DNA from: Prunella strophiata
Taxonomy: Eukaryota > Chordata > Aves > Passeriformes > Prunellidae
DNA length: 64,000 bases
Direction of reading: 5' to 3'
NCBI GenBank assembly: GCA_036583965.1
Contig: JAZBQD010000001.1
Span: 12,673,392-12,737,391 of the forward strand
A model generated the notes under the pieces. It did no database searches. It was not told the DNA's origin and saw only the letters and a list, made by a program, of their open reading frames with translations. Shown one piece after another: positions 37,290-49,689 of the stretch. Numbering within the stretch: the first letter of the stretch is position 1; every line of letters begins with the position of its first letter. Both the position numbers and the translations under genes were made by a program.

Positions 37290-37610
37290 GTTGTTTCCTT
37301 AGAAATTAGGCAGTTCTGCTACACCTTAATTGCATATGTGGCAGATCCCGTTGTAAGTCATTCTGACAAAAAGGCCAGGGAACGTTAATATTTTTGTTTA
37401 CAGTATGTTAAACAGATGGTTTTTTCAGTGTAGAGATAAGACTACATTAAATATGATTTTATAAATAGAGGCTCTCACAGCTCAGCTCCTCTCGGGACTG
37501 CTCTGATTTGCTTGTTGGATGATTATAATGGGTTTTTAATTACACCTGTTAGCCAAGGTGTATATCAGAACTAAATTACAAAGCACCTTACAGTCAAGAT
37601 TTTTCCAGTG
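37290..37610. promoter_or_regulatory. Candidate conserved non-coding element
   Basis: Seen: CCTTAATTGCATATG near 37,324, GTTAATATTTTTGTTTACAG near 37,384-37,403 (forkhead-like TGTTTAC), ATGATTATAATGGG near 37,518 and TTTTTAATTACACCTG near 37,532-37,547, followed by TTAGCCAAGGTG. No open frame crosses it. Inferred enhancer with homeodomain and forkhead motifs. Confidence 0.38.
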
Positions 37611-40600
37611 TACAATGAGCTGAAAAATGCTTTTTGTCCATAAGGACAAAGAAATTATTTTTCACATTATCAAAATTACAGAAGCTTTCTGGGCAAACAT
37701 AGTGATAACACAGTAGATTAAGACAGGCAAACTTTTTCTTTATTTATTTTTATTATTTATTTATTTTGGAAGGTGCTTAGTAATTACTCCCAGCAAGTTT
37801 AACTCCTTGTGAGCAGCTGACTAAGCCTCTGGTGGTTTTCATACTTGATGAAGTTTGCAGCACGTTATTTTGTCTTGGTTTTTTTTCTAGTTTTTTTTTT
37901 TTTTTTTCATAAGAATGAAGAAGGCCAAGTGTGATATTAAAAATAAATACCCCACAGACAAAAACATCCTACCCAAAACTAAAAGGCTTGTTTTTAGAAG
38001 AATGAGGACAATGTTTTTTCATCCTTGAAAGGAAAACATTTAGAGTAATTCAATCATTTCTGATTTATCTGCAACTGTCACTTAGGCTGAGAGGTGCCTC
38101 TAGCTGCCATGAGGAGTTTGACAGATGGAATCATAAAGGAGTGGCTGTTTTGGTCATGTATGAATGCTCAGTGAAGTTACAGGAGCACAGTAATTCCATA
38201 TAAACAATGATAGAGGCAATATTTAGAACAGGCTCACTTAGTGCAGGCTCTCAAATACATTATTTCAAACACAAATGTCAGGCTGATCCAAGTCCTGCTG
38301 AGGCCAGTGGAAATAGGCCCAGTTTCAAAGTTTTGGTTGTGATTACAAGTAGATCCAATATCTTTTGAATTTACCTGAAACACAGGGTGAAGTTTTTGAA
38401 AGCACTAATGTGAATTAGGCTTCCAGCTGCAGAAGTCTGTTGAAAAATTTTTGAACATTTCATTGGTGTTGTGGTTGTGCTTTTTAGCCAGGAATTCTTG
38501 TGTGTTTCCCTCCATTGAGGCACACAATGGCTTGAGCATCAGAAGATCTGGGAAGGCCAGAAGGGATGTGCTTTGCAGGGCTGCCCTTCCTGGGAGTGTG
38601 CCCAGAGGGAGGTTGATGGATTTGCAACTCTTTAGGTCTTAACCCAGCAAAAGGCAAGTCTTGGCCAACCTGCATCTTTGTTTTAGAGCATGGCATCTGT
38701 TGAATTCCAGAATTCCACGAGGAGAGCCCACCAGTGGTGTCTCAGGGACATCCAGATGTGTTTGAAAAAGCCTTGTATGCAATGAGGGATTTGATTGTTG
38801 GATGATTATGCCTGTTGCTTTTCCTTTTTAAAAATAATTTTTCCAGTATCACACTGTGTCAAGGAAGCCACTATGCACCTCCCATATTTGTCTTTCACCT
38901 TCTGGGTGTGCCAGCATGCAGAGACACTGCTGGTCTTGGGAATGACACAAGCTGTGGTACCTGGAAGCCCAGCTGCACTGCTCCAAGAACTCAAGTGTTT
39001 GAAGAATGTGAAATGGAGCTCAACTAACCTGTCTTGACTCCTGATGTGTGTCAGGAAGAGCCATTTCACTGTGCAAGTGAGTCTTTTGCTCTGCCTTTCA
39101 GAAGAATTTTTTTGACTTATTGGTGGTTTTAGGGAACTGATTACAATAACTATGTAGGTCTGAACTTCTCTGAAAAGCATAAAAGCAGGTGCTTCCATAG
39201 TCTGAGACAAGCATATTTTCTGAGCAGACTTCTAGCATTTGAGAGAGTGTAAAAAGACATTTTTTTGGTTGTTACAACCTGGGTAATGCTGCCCCCAATT
39301 TTTTGCCTCTTTAGCAGCTCAGCACTGCCTAGTGAAAAGAACAAGAAATCTCTTTTCCCCACTGTGTTTTGAGAAGGGGAGGGGTTGTTTCTTTGTAAAA
39401 TGTTGGTAAACTGAAAATTCTTCTGTAAAGAAAGGGTGGATGTCAAAGGAAGGAATGCTGAAATAGTTACCTATAGATACCATTGTTGAAAAGCTGTGCA
39501 GTCCAAGGACATTAGTCAGGCATAGGAAGGGAGAAAGTGCAAAAAGCAAAGTTGATTGCCATGTTTACCCTGCCTTGGTGAACTTATCCACAGGGCAGCC
39601 TTCCCTGTTGAGTTTATTGCCCATAAACATGCACATGTACTAAGGAGGCAGTTCTATTCCTGCCTTGTATATCTTTCAGAGAATGAACTTGCTATGTTTC
39701 TGAAGGTATTGCTTAATGGCCAAGGGGTAAATGGACCACTTGAGAGAAGCCATATTTGAAGGAGCCTGTAGGCATGTTGTTCATGAACTTTAATTTTTCC
39801 CTGAGTGGAGCTGGAAGACAATAAGCTGAATGTTGAAAGGTGGTGATGGAAAAGTAACACAAAAAGAGGGGGTAGGAGGAAATGCAGCACATAAGAAAAT
39901 AAGAAGAGATTAGTAAATTAGTAGAAAATAGAAGAAATGGAAATGAAGAAAGGCATTAGTGAGGCAACTGGTACTAAGTGACTGGTCCTAGGATGAGCAC
40001 AGAGTATAGAAGACCAGATCTGTAGCAGATAGGAATTTTCTATACAAAAATCTCTTCTGTTCCATTGAACCAAATAGTTCTTTCACTTGATGAGTGTCTA
40101 CCACTTCTTGCAGGATGCTGACAGTCAGGACTCTTCCCAAACATTCTCCTCATTGCTCTGCTGGCTTTGACCAGTGTGTGAAGGCTGGGACAGCCCCTCC
40201 TAAGTGAACACAGCAGGACTGCCAGTTTCTGACTTTTTCTTGTTTTCACAGGGGAAGCAACAGTGCAATAACTGTATAACTTCCCTGATGTTGCTGACTT
40301 GAAATGAACCCAGGTAGCATGTTTAGCACAGATCACAGCTCTCTTTCAGAAATCAAATTACCTTTGATCTCCAAATCCTCCATTTATTATCATTCAAGAC
40401 CAGAATAGCCTGATTCATAAAAATGAAGGTAGAACCATGTTCAAGAAGCTGGGCATGGCCTCTGTTGTTCCTCCTTTCCTGAGGTGTTGGAGCCCATATG
40501 AGGGGAACTCACATGCTTTAAGGCCTCCAAATGACAAGAGAGTGCACTGGCAGTAAAAAGAGACATACTGTAGGGCTCTGGCAACTGGAGTACACAGCGT

Positions 40601-40929
40601 TATAAACAAGTAGCTCTCCAGTTGCTGTCAGCCTTGACAAGCCCCCTATTGAAATGCAGATGCCTCCTTCTTGCACCCAACACAGCAAATGGTTCAGCCA
40701 GGGTACGTTCCTCTGGCTCTAATGAGAAAGAGGGGAAAGGATGAGCTTTTGATAACACCTAATCATCCTGGCTTGTCTGTGCCTCAGGGTAGGGCCGTAT
40801 CATGCAGGTGCTCTGTGCATTATCCTCTTATGAAATTTAATATTTGGCCTATCCTACCCACAGCCCAGCCAGGAAGATGCAGTGGTATCTGAGGATTTGC
40901 TCTCTATTTTTTTGACTTTGTGGCAGTAA
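37611..40929. other. Unique non-coding DNA with short T-rich tracts
   Basis: A (TTTA)n-type tract lies at about 37,738-37,768 and poly-T at about 37,878-37,907. GGCTGATCCAAGTCCTGCTG...CCAGTGGAAATAGGCCCA at about 38,280-38,320 weakly recalls old reptilian repeats with a 'CTGATCC...CAATGGAAA' body, but it is too diverged to call. No gene was seen. Confidence 0.45.
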
Positions 40930-41440
40930 CTGGGAACGACCTCAACCTTGACAGAAGATGAGATTTTATAAACGTTTACCTACAGGTGGATGCTAATAAA
41001 TATTTCTTGCATTCTAATATCCTTCCACTTAAACATTATTAGTGAAATCTCCCTTCTTCCTTTAATCACCGGAGCTAGACATTTCTGAGCTTTTGAAAAG
41101 AGACAAACACGCAACAAATCGCGCTTGACTAATTTTGTTAAATTCTACAGAAAAGCAAATGTGAAGTCAAGTCTCTAGAGGTCGAGTCTTTGGCAAGAGG
41201 AATTTGTAAGCAGAGTACTATTTGTTCTCTGATTATTTGCTCCGCTGACAGTAGATGAAGAAAAGACGAAGCAGAAGATTTGTGCTAATTTAGAAAAATG
41301 TTTGAAAATGTTTGCCTTGCAAATCCAAATATATTAGCTAAATGTTATTGAATAATAATGAGAATGGGCGTTTATTGACTGAAGGACTTTGGAACTATGC
41401 AAAATTAATTTGTATTTATTTAACACTGCCTTTCAATGGA
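40930..41440. promoter_or_regulatory. Candidate conserved non-coding block
   Basis: Seen over about 500 bp: TAAACGTTTACC near 40,969, CTAATAAATATTTC, AACATTATTAGTG, TCACCGGAGC, CAACAAATCGCGCTTGACTA near 41,113-41,132 with two adjacent CpGs, CTCCGCTGAC, AATCCAAATATATTAGC, ATAATAATGAG and GGGCGTTTATTG near 41,366. CpGs are kept within strongly AT-rich DNA, and there is neither a repeat nor a credible frame. Inferred long enhancer or cluster. This is one of the better candidates. Confidence 0.4.
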
Positions 41441-44362
41441 TCTTTGTTCATGTTTCTGCAGCTTGGATTTCCTTGCAAGAGCTGATCTCTTTTTATAGCA
41501 CTTCTTTATTTTAGTAACCAGCCTAAGTGCCTTGGTTCCCTAACAAAGCTTGAACAAGAAACGAAGTAAATATACAAAGCAAGGGCTTGCTTCTCAGAGG
41601 TGCTATTGTTTGTACAATGGTAAAGTGCCAGCATCTCCACTGAGGCCTGGGCCACCTCTTGCTGGATGTGCAGTAACCCCAAATCTTCCCAGACAAATGG
41701 CTGAAAGAAAAGAGCTCTGTTATCTTTGACTTGCAGGCAGAGAGCTGAAGTGGGGAGCAAGCAGGAGACCCATCCCAGTCTCTGGCAGCAGTGATCTGGG
41801 CTTCCCCAAGCCACAACCCCTTACCCCAAGCACGATTCCCTCCTCTCATCCTAGACGAAGCTCTCCACCTGATGCCTTTTTCTTACACAAAGAGAAATGT
41901 TTCATCAGATTAAAATGAAGAAGGATGAGAGTCATAGGTAAGGAGATCTGAGAAGGACTTACTAGCAAGGAGTAGCTATTAAAAGCGAAAAATCAAGATC
42001 TTGCCAATCTTTCATACAAAGATGACTTTGTCCAGCCCGTGCCCCACCATGTGGGAGATGAAATTAATTGAGTGCATCCTCTTCCTCAATCTTCCAGCAC
42101 CCTGGGTGCCTTCCTGGTGTTTATGCATCCCATTCTGCTGTGCCCTGAAGCCCAGCAGCACTCAGTCCTGTGTGGTCAGCTCTCTGCTGAAGGACATACA
42201 CCTGTGGGCCACTGTGGAGCATGGCCAGGTGTTGGTTGACAGACTAGGGGCTGCAAAGACCCCCATCTCTCCTGCTGCACCCCATCTAAAGGGCAGCTGG
42301 GCTCATTTCATTCCTGTATATCCTTTGTGGTGCAGCCTCAGGAGCCTGTTTAATCCTTCTTCCTCACTGAGATGGGGTTGAGCACCCCTAAATCCTTTCT
42401 GATATCTTCCCTAAAAGTTCCATTGAGGGCACACTACAGCTTTCTGCTGCTCCAGGGGGCTGGTGGCTCAGACTCAACATATCTTTATGTCTCTGTGGAA
42501 CACAGAGGGTTGCTACTCGTTCCTCTTTCAAAACATGTCAAAGATTTTGCCCTCTCTGCCTCTTTCTTTAGTTCTAGGACTAACCAAACCCATGGGGCTT
42601 TTGCCTCTGGTGTGGGCAGGGATTCTCAGAGCTCAAGTGCTTCCACTTGCCACCTCTCTATCACTACAGAGCCCATGCCCCATGTGTGTCCTTCCTGTCT
42701 CTCCCAAAGAGGTTAGGATCCCTCCACCCTCCCCATTTTGGAAATGCCACCAAGGACTTGTGGAGAGGCCAGTGAAAATATTTCACAGTTTCTCTGGAAA
42801 ACCAGAGAATAAGCAGCATTTTTCAACAGGCACAAAAGCAGAATGTCATGTTCCTTTTCTCTGTGGGTGTGGAAGTGTTAAAGGCTTTTAAGCTCTGCTG
42901 AGGACAAGGTAAAAGGAGTCCCCAGCACGTCTGTAACAGTTGCACCGATGCCTGCAGGTACATGTGTTATCTGTAGCAACACAATACTTCTGCAGAGGGC
43001 TTTGGGAAGTGTGAGAATGAAACAGACTCTTTTTAATCTCATTTATTTCCTCAGGCCATCTGGATTTAGTAAACACTCAAGACGACTGACAGGAAAAAGT
43101 TGAACCTTAGCACTAACAGGTTCATGTGTGCATTAAAAGCCAGGACTTTCTGCACTCCAAGCATTGGCTGGATCATTGGCTTGCTATGAAGCCTTAATAG
43201 CTTTTCTGCAGTTTATATGTCTTAAAGTAGGCCCAGCTCTGACTTCTTGCCTCATGGGGTGTTGGGAATGTTTATTGCTGAGAGTGGACAGCATTACTGA
43301 AAAAAAGCTCTCAGTCTTATCCAAGGCTCATTAAACCCTTGTGAATGTGGCTTGTGCAAAGTCATTCTCAGGAGTTACCTGTTGAAGTTGCTTTACACCT
43401 TGTGTGAGAATGGCAGAGCTGAGCCTTTCAAATGGTTTCCAAATGAATCTGCTCTCAATGTGGTCAGGAGAATCTTAAACTGGCTCCAGTGGAAGCATGG
43501 GACATGGTCCAAAGTAAAAGAATCAGCTCTCTGGGAGTTTGAATGAGAACTAGTAACTAATAAATGAAAAGTACTTTTGTTTATCCATGCTGGCAAGCAG
43601 CCTGTCTGTAGTGGGAGCACCAGTGCCCAAGTGTGTTCTTCATCCGTTTGGATTTATACGATGCTAAAATGGGAGCCTGGCCAAAGCAGGAGGTGCCCCT
43701 GCCACAAAAAGCAAGCTTAGCTCTGAGAGCCATTTATGAAATCTGTGTGAAACAGAGCTCCCAACTCCATGAAATCTCTCCCTTTGCCTGTTCCTGTTTG
43801 TGTCTGTCTGGCACAGGCTTTCATTAAAGAGGCTGCTGCGTTGCTGACCTCTGTGCAATGCTGAGTATGGTGGGAGTATTTGGATGTAAATTGTGCAAAA
43901 CATCAGCTAGAGACGTGTATGTTTTCTGGTCTCATAGTCCTTAAAGTTCCTTCACTGGGAGGATTCCCAGATGGTTTAGTCAGCTTAGCTCTTTTACTGC
44001 CTTGAAGTAGCATTAGGTGTCCAACCCACCAACACTTGTGTGACCCTGTACCTTCCTCTCTACTTGCTGGTGTCACAAAGGGGCTGAGTAAACCATAAGT
44101 TCACCTATGGTTTCTGGGGTTTAAAAGTCAACTTGTAAACCTTGATTTATTTTGATGTGAAGGCAGCAGAAGGAAGGTTAAAGTGGTATTTTTCCAGTAT
44201 TGTCACCTATGTGATGCTCACCCTTATCTATAGTCCTGCTGTGAGTCTTGTGTAGTTTCATTGACATTTATGTTATGGTAAGTGTTATGAGAAGGGGGAT
44301 ATTCCTCTTTGTTGTTCCTGATCCAAAAAACTGAGGATGCAAATATTCTACTTTGACTTCAA
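41441..44362. other. Unique non-coding DNA, no gene seen
   Basis: A GC-richer part at about 41,600-42,900 yields random frames up to 142 codons with no motif. The rest is ordinary AT-rich DNA. No repeat family was recognised. Confidence 0.5.
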
Positions 44363-44400
44363 AGTGTAATTTAACATTAGGAGTGTAATTTAACATTAGG
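44363..44400. repeat. 19-bp perfect tandem duplication
   Basis: AGTGTAATTTAACATTAGG at 44,363-44,381 is repeated exactly at 44,382-44,400. A small replication-slippage type duplication. Confidence 0.97.
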
Positions 44401-47400
44401 AGAAAGAGCTGCTTAATGCCTTTTCTTGGGGTTTACACTGAAGGTACTGGGTTAAATGATAAAATTTGATCAAATTATTGTATGAATGAGAAGTTGCTGG
44501 AGGGAGTTTTGAGGAATCATTCAGCTGAGTGACACCTTAAATATCTTCCTGATTTTTGTGCCTGAGCACACTAATTACAAAACCCCCCACAGCTGAAACT
44601 TGTGTAGGACATTTTATTCAAGTCAGGCATATATTAATAGCTGCTACAGCATGATACAATGCAATGATAAAACAATCTTTAGCTGCAGCATCATGGAGGG
44701 GCTTTTCAAATTGCAGACAAAAAAGTCCCACCTATTGCAAGGCATCTTGGTCAGCTGCTTCATGTCTTCCACTGGAGGGGGAGTGGGTGGTTTCATGCAG
44801 GCTGGCAAATCTGAACCCTGGTTTGACACCACCTCAGTCTGAGGTTGAGCCATTTGAATTTCACGGGTATGCAAAGTGATTGGGATGGAAGGTGTGGGGG
44901 GAAGAGGCTTTCAGCTAGTTAGAGCCTTGCACTGTTCTTGGTATGATGCCTCCTGATGGGAAGCAGTCTAATAAAGCTTCCATTTTCAAGTTGAGATAAA
45001 AGCATTACCTATCCAATAGATCTGTGTGTAGAGACTAATGCCTCTCCGCTTTGTTTTCACGTATTATATGTACAACTGGCATTAATTGTTACATTTTCCT
45101 TATGTTTTTCCAGTATGTTTTTAATCTCTGCAGGCTGTATTGATTTTTTTCCTGTGTTGCTTCTACACTTGCCACCAGGACCTCCTTGTAGATAAGGTGT
45201 TTCAATTCAGCGTGTGATATTTCTTGGGAAAACACTCTAAAACACTTTTTTTCTTTTTAAATGTGTTTTTTTTTCTTCTCTCCCCCCTTTTGCGAGGTAT
45301 TAAAAGGAAGATGTTGGAAAAGAATTCAGAGCACAAAGCAGGGACTTGGAATGCCCTTTCTCTTTCAGCAAACCCTTTTATTCTACTGTGAGGAATGAAA
45401 CGCTCCTGTTACAGCAAACACAGACTTGTGTTTTACAGCAAAAGCTGTTTAAAAGGTTACACACAGACTGTACACAGAGTTGAGCTTGGTAACAAGAGTG
45501 TTTCTGTGTTGCTAATATTGAGAAGAGAACACTTATTCTGAAGTCACAATTGTTACAGGGGGAACCTTCCTTTTAGTGCTTCTGTCATCTCTTTAATTCA
45601 GAGCTGAGGGGATTCTGGTTGGAGAGCTAGGAGTTTAGGCAACATATTAGGCTGTCACAGAATTAGGCTTGGGGGCTACAAAGAGAGTGTCCTTGTTCCT
45701 CTTGCCTGATGGATGATGGTGGGGCATAAAGTTTGATGTGGGGTGGGTAAATCCGATGGTCCCAGAGAGAGAAATCACAATATTTTGTAGTTTGTTAAGG
45801 TTTATGATGCATTCCTTAAAAAAAAATTAAAATTCATCATTACCTCAGCACATGCAAACAGCAGACATGAAACAGTCTGAAAATACTGTGGAGGTGGACT
45901 CAGCTGCCATCTCCAGGCAAACAGAGCTGCCAGAGATGGCTTGTGGTATATCATGATCACCAGTGTTGTGCAGATGTGATTTACATCCCAGGCATCTCCC
46001 ACCATCCCAGCATCCCAGACAATGTGAGTGCTTCTGCCAGAAGGCAGCTTCTCTTTCAAGCATTCTGCCCTCAGCTGCCCAACCATAAACTGAGTTCTTG
46101 AAACTTGGTATGAGCACAATTCACCTGGGCACAGCACTTCTAAATAAATGTGTCATGAAGTCCAGCCACAGCCACCCTGTGCAGGTCCCACAGAGGGGCA
46201 GTGGTGCTCCTGTTCTCTCTCAGCCAGCTGCTGTGGCAGCCCTGATCCAGGGGAATGGGAGTCATCATTCAGTGACAAGTCCTGGGCAATCCAAATCACT
46301 GCCAAGCCCTCTTCAGTCATAAACTGAGTGGTTTCATTTGTCTTGGGAGGCAGAACCCTTTTCTGCCCTATGCACTCCCCTGGACACATGGTTGCTGCCC
46401 TCTCTCTTTCCTGGTGTGGACTGTGTGAGCCTGCTGCCCTGTCTGCTGCCTGGACAGTATCCTGCTGTTTTCTGGATGTGGTATAAACAGGCTAACCCAC
46501 ATTTAGCAGTCAGAAAACTGTGCTTGGAGCATCATGCTGTGCACTTCCCACAGCCTGTATGATGTGCAAGCCAGCAGCCTTGTCTGCCTCAGCCATGCAT
46601 CATTATCTGGGCCCTTCAGAGCCACTGCTGCTCATTAGGTCTCTTTCTTTAGCACATCAGGGTCCATCTGTACACCCCCAAAATGTCAGGGACCCTCCTG
46701 GCTGATGCTGCCAGGGTGATGACACACACAAAACCAGTCCTCACCAGAGATGACTTTGGTAGACCACTGGACCTAGTTCAGCTCCAGACTGATGCTGCTC
46801 TGGGAGTGGAGGACAGGGAAACACAAGCTACTCTGGTTACCAGGTGCAATAAAGACTCAAACCTGTTTGTCTCTTCTGTCTCCCTTTATTTATGCCCTGT
46901 GCTTGGGTGTGTTTGGCTGCTTATGGACCCCCCACAAAGTGTGCTGGGGGTGACTGCACTGCATCCACTACTTTGGCCAGTACTTATGTGGTGATCTCAC
47001 TGTTCTGGCAAAGTTCTCAGTGCAAGATAGAGCAGAAGAAACTCCCTTTCAAAGCTCAGGGTTCAAATTCAGACCAGGATGTCCCATAGCACTTTTTTGC
47101 CTGGGAAGCCTATCAGCTGTGCCTCCTATACCATCATCCTGAGATGCTCCAGCATCCAGCCTCCCACAAGCAGGAGAGGGAGAGGAGATGAACTTCCCAT
47201 CAAGCACCAGGACAAGGGAAAGAGCAGCAGCCTGAACATCTCCCCAAGTGATGTTCATTCTTTCATGAACAGTGAAGGAAATTGTCACGAGTAGGTCAAA
47301 GAGCCTATGCTCTGCTGTCATGGGCTGTACCTCAGGCAAAACACAGCTGAAAGAAAAATCAGAAACCTTCCAATGCAGTCAACTTGGATCCTAAGCAGAG

Positions 47401-47728
47401 AGAACAATGTTAGAGCAGAACTACATTTCCATCTGATGTCCCTAAATACAAGTGATCCATTCTGAAAATAATTCAATATTAAAAATTCAGCCACCTTAAT
47501 CAGAAATAAGCCTTGATTCAACACAGATGTACAAAAAAAATGTTTTGAATTTTTAGGTCTACACCCCAACCCCAGAGAGCTGAACACTGAATCGTCACCA
47601 CTCTGAAATGCATGTTGTCTGCTGGAAAGTTCTCCAAAAGGTGAAATGTGCTGTGGTTTGTTTTGCTTCCAGACTGATCTGACTAACTGTTCGAACTTTC
47701 AAAGAAACTGTGTAAGAGCCTGACATTT
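44401..47728. other. Unique non-coding DNA, no gene seen
   Basis: An AT-rich, motif-bearing stretch at about 45,050-45,130 (GGCATTAATTG) is followed by T-rich tracts at 45,245-45,290. From about 46,100 to 47,250 the DNA is GC-richer. A CAATAAAGACTC followed by a T/C-rich stretch at 46,846-46,890 resembles the poly(A) region of an LTR, but I could not find matching LTR ends, so no element is called. Confidence 0.45.
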
Positions 47729-47767
47729 AAAAGAAAAGAAAAAAAAAAAAAAAAAAAAAAAAAAGAA
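47729..47767. repeat. Poly-A tract
   Basis: Almost pure A for about 38 bp with three early and one late G. The sequence upstream is not a recognisable retrocopy. Confidence 0.9.
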
Positions 47768-48085
47768 CGGTGGGGGAGGAAGTGGAATTTGCAAAGATAT
47801 TTTTCTGCCCCCCTCCCCGCAGGAGAGTGTGTCTGGAGCGCTGCTGGGCTGGCGTTTCTCCCAGCGGGCAGGAGATGCTCCGTGTGTGTCCCAGGGCTGC
47901 AGGAGGGGGTGCTGCTGTCGGGCTCGCCCGGCTGGGCTGTCCGGTGGGAGGGGATCGCTCCGGAGATCTGCGCTCCCTGCGTGGCGAGATGCTGCTCGGA
48001 ACAATAGGAGATGTTTGCGAGGACTTTATGGGCCCTGGGAGATTCGCAGCTGGAAAACACAGAGCGTGCTGCAGAGCGGTCATAT
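47768..48085 (+). promoter_or_regulatory. CpG-rich patch with splice-acceptor-like start
   Basis: Seen: about 20 CpGs in 300 bp of G-rich DNA, between AT-rich flanks. At about 47,799-47,821 a tract of T and C (TTTTTCTGCCCCCCTCCCCG) runs into CAG|GAG, a textbook 3' splice-site shape on the + strand. Downstream all three + frames stay open for 70-107 codons, but the minus strand is equally open, as expected of GC-rich DNA. It could be an exon of a non-coding or untracked transcript, a CpG-rich promoter fragment, or neither. The bounds are by eye. Confidence 0.35.
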
Positions 48086-48518
48086 CTGCCTAGGAGCCCG
48101 ACAAGTCTTGTGCCTCCCTTAAACCAGGAATTTACTAAACTAAACCGGGGTGCATTTCCAGTGGGCTGTTCCCCTTCTGCAGTACTCAGAGGGGGAACAT
48201 GCAGAATGTATGCAGATGTAATTCTTCAGTATGCAGAATTTCCATGCATGCATATACAGAATCATATAGAATAGATACAGCTATGATATATGCAAGTATT
48301 TTCCCCATCTGTTTGAGTATTTCTTCTATATTTTGAGACACATGGTGGATGCAAATCAGTTGTTTGGAAGCACGATAAAAAAATTTGCCAGAGCCTATGT
48401 GTAAGCCACAAAAAGGTGTCCCTAGGTACAAGCTTTCTGAAATTTAGCACAAGAGAGGAAAACCTGCTTTTTCCTTAGGAAACCATGGCCAGGCAATACA
48501 TATTCTTAGAGAAACTTG
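48086..48518. other. Unique non-coding DNA, no gene seen
   Basis: The phrases ATGCAGAATG/TATGCAGATG/TATGCAGAATT recur within 48,199-48,242, a degenerate short repeat. No other structure was seen. Confidence 0.5.
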
Positions 48519-48559
48519 TTTTTTTGGTTTTTTTTTTTTGTTTTTTTTTTTTTTTTTCC
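48519..48559. repeat. Poly-T tract
   Basis: T-run with GG and G interruptions, about 40 bp long. Low complexity only. Confidence 0.9.
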
Positions 48560-49689
48560 TTACCATACTGGCATAGACAGACTCACATAAATGATCTGGA
48601 TTTAGATAAAAACTCCTGAGGTCTGAATGTTGACATACAAATGGCAAAGTTCCCTGTAATCTTGTTGAGCAGGTGACCACGGGTTTCTCAGCACAGCTTC
48701 ACTCCCAGGGCCCTTGCAGCTCCTAATGGAAGGTGCAGGTCCACACTGAGTGATGCTGCTATGACTGGTAAGAATTTAGCTTTTAGAAACTGAAATAAAT
48801 GCCTTGTTCAGGTGGAAAGTGGTGGATGTTACTGACACATCCGTGGCTGTGAGGTGTGGAAACAGATTATTAGGTTAAGTCCTCTCCCTTGTCAGCACTG
48901 GATGTGGACTGCTGTCCTCCAAAACTGGACTCACACTAATTCTTCTCACTTGTGTCATGCTTCCCATTGAAGTAAAATCAAACTCCAGCTCTGCTCCTTT
49001 CTCTGAGCTTCCCTCTGCATCCTGTCTCTTTTGTTTCTAGCAGGGGCTGGGATTGCAGGCTGAGCAGGATCGCAGCTTTCAGCACCAAGACTTAAACTGA
49101 AAATAGTGCCTCACTGGTGAGGGGAGAGACACAAAAATATCAAATAGAGGTTTAAAAATGCATTTTCAGGGGTTTCAGTAAAAAAATGCAATCCTAAGCG
49201 AGTATTAATTGATACAGCTACCTGCAGAAAATTTTTGAAACTAAGTTAATATTTTGATTTATTAGAGAAATGTGAATCAAGATCTCTCTTCCTTAAATAA
49301 TTTCAATTTTAACATTTTTTTTTCATACAAGAAACCTGTAAATCTCCTAGTTTTCTTTTTCTTTTTTTTTTTTCTCACAGTAAGATGAACTAAAAATGTT
49401 CAACAAAAATTTGAAAAGAAACTTATTTACATGAAGTAAAATAAAATGTGTTGTGTAAAACCAGGGCAGTAACAGGCTCTCTTTTCATTCCTTTTTTGAT
49501 TTTTGGTTGGTGCCTGGAAATTTTAGGGGTATATTTTGCTAAAATTTTTTCAGGACTTACATCTTGCACATTCCACTTACATTTTAAAATATTTCATATT
49601 ATCTTAGTGGCATATTTTCTGTTATCAAGAATGACAATCATTCACTTCTGCATGTTTTTAATGCTGGGGTTTCTTACATCTGGTTTATA
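48560..49689. other. Unique non-coding DNA, no gene seen
   Basis: AT content rises steadily from about 49,100, with T-runs at 49,315-49,323 and 49,362-49,373. No gene or repeat family was recognised. Confidence 0.5.

Noticed and set aside
38280..38340. Old reptilian repeat with a CTGATCC...CAATGG body
   Set aside because: Too short and diverged to call by eye.
46480..46890. Solo LTR with poly(A) signal
   Set aside because: A CAATAAAG-like signal is present, but no paired ends, target duplication or primer site was found.
47729..47767. Poly-A tail of a processed pseudogene
   Set aside because: The upstream sequence does not translate to a recognisable protein and no target duplication was seen.
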